A DNA stretch of 32,850 nucleotides, taken from the NCBI GenBank assembly GCA_052170555.1, contig JBQNAI010000015.1, forward strand, positions 1 through 32,850, written 5' to 3'. The stretch is from Scybalousia_A sp052170555. GTDB lineage: Bacteria; Bacteroidota; Bacteroidia; Bacteroidales; P3. A program made the position numbers and the translations under genes. The notes under the pieces are model-generated. The model was not told the DNA's origin. It made no database searches and was given only the letters and a program-made list of their open reading frames with translations. Shown in pieces: positions 32,671 to 32,850 of the stretch; position 1 is the first letter of the stretch, and the number at the start of each line of letters is the position of its first letter.

Positions 32671-32850
32671 CGCTCTGTCCTCTACGGTGTTCCTCTCCAC
32701 GTTCCATTCTATGTATTCGCATCGGGATCGGTTGTTCGTTGTCAGCGGCAAAGGTAGTTCCGGGCTTCCACGGACAAAAAAGGTCGGGGCGGCAAGCCGT
32801 TTAGACGACAATCTCCACACTTCCATTTCATTGCAGGTAGTATTCTCGCC
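32671..32850. other. Right edge of the window, higher-GC element sequence
   Basis: 180 bp with GC well above the main genome, similar to the integrase remnant, so it probably belongs to the same integrated element. Overlapping ORFs of 78-88 codons run through here on both strands and across the hairpins; neither shows a recognisable domain. Confidence 0.4.

Noticed and set aside
32491..32757. 88-codon plus-strand ORF
   Set aside because: It crosses all three hairpin terminators and has no family features or promoter.
32590..32826. 78-codon minus-strand ORF at the right edge
   Set aside because: No recognisable domain, and its 3' half runs through one strong hairpin terminator (32634-32658) and the T-run of another. 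The sequence looks vaguely familiar from Bacteroidales elements, but I cannot support that without a search.
29261..32850. CRISPR array or tRNA attachment site near the element remnant
   Set aside because: No regularly spaced repeats and no cloverleaf-like sequence could be found by eye.

Overview
The window comes from an AT-rich member of the Bacteroidota, most likely order Bacteroidales. The evidence is two secreted proteins with the gliding-motility/CHU_C type C-terminus used by the type IX secretion system (T9SS), an S46 dipeptidyl-peptidase of DPP7 type, a TonB-dependent receptor with a carboxypeptidase-like N-terminal domain, a NagB-like/PIG-L fusion beside nagB, and promoters of the Bacteroidota kind (TTTG, 19-22 bp, TAnnTTTG; several extended to GTAnnTTTGC). 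No tRNA, rRNA or CRISPR array was recognised.

Layout. (1) 1-6146, plus strand: a restriction island with the hsdR 3' end, hsdS, a PrrC/RloC-like anticodon nuclease, hsdM, and a DUF262-DUF1524 (GmrSD-like) protein. The genes are tightly spaced and read as one operon. (2) 6147-10333, minus strand: a 4'-phosphopantetheinyl transferase, an FKBP isomerase and a secreted S46 peptidase. (3) 10464-14452: an orphan 130-aa gene with a good promoter, then a 942-aa T9SS cargo protein followed by a 93-aa TPR protein. A 15-bp hairpin terminator at 14601-14650 closes this unit. (4) 14730-16663: a small secreted protein, a hotdog thioesterase and the divergent tadA. (5) 16765-22184, minus strand: the NagB-like/PIG-L fusion, nagB, a membrane-anchored Sel1-repeat protein behind a 21-bp-phased operator array, gpmA and lgt. 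(6) 22671-29194, minus strand: comB-like phosphatase, T9SS cargo and M16-like protein in one operon, preceded by a TonB-dependent receptor that starts with TTG. (7) 29261-32850: no intact gene. It holds a decayed plus-strand gene, a broken tyrosine recombinase of visibly higher GC, and three successive hairpin terminators; this looks like the relic of an integrated element.

How the genes work together. The left island would restrict foreign DNA through Hsd, with a tRNA-cutting fallback (PrrC-like) if a phage disables Hsd, and a possible separate modified-DNA nuclease (DUF262-DUF1524). The envelope genes (two CHU_C proteins, DPP7, the TonB receptor, lgt) fit an asaccharolytic or peptide-using, T9SS-bearing lifestyle; the nagB pair fits amino-sugar turnover. 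Least expected are the anticodon-nuclease-like gene between hsdS and hsdM, the pairing of an intact NagB with a NagB-like domain that has lost its catalytic residues, and 21-bp direct-repeat operators in front of several envelope genes.
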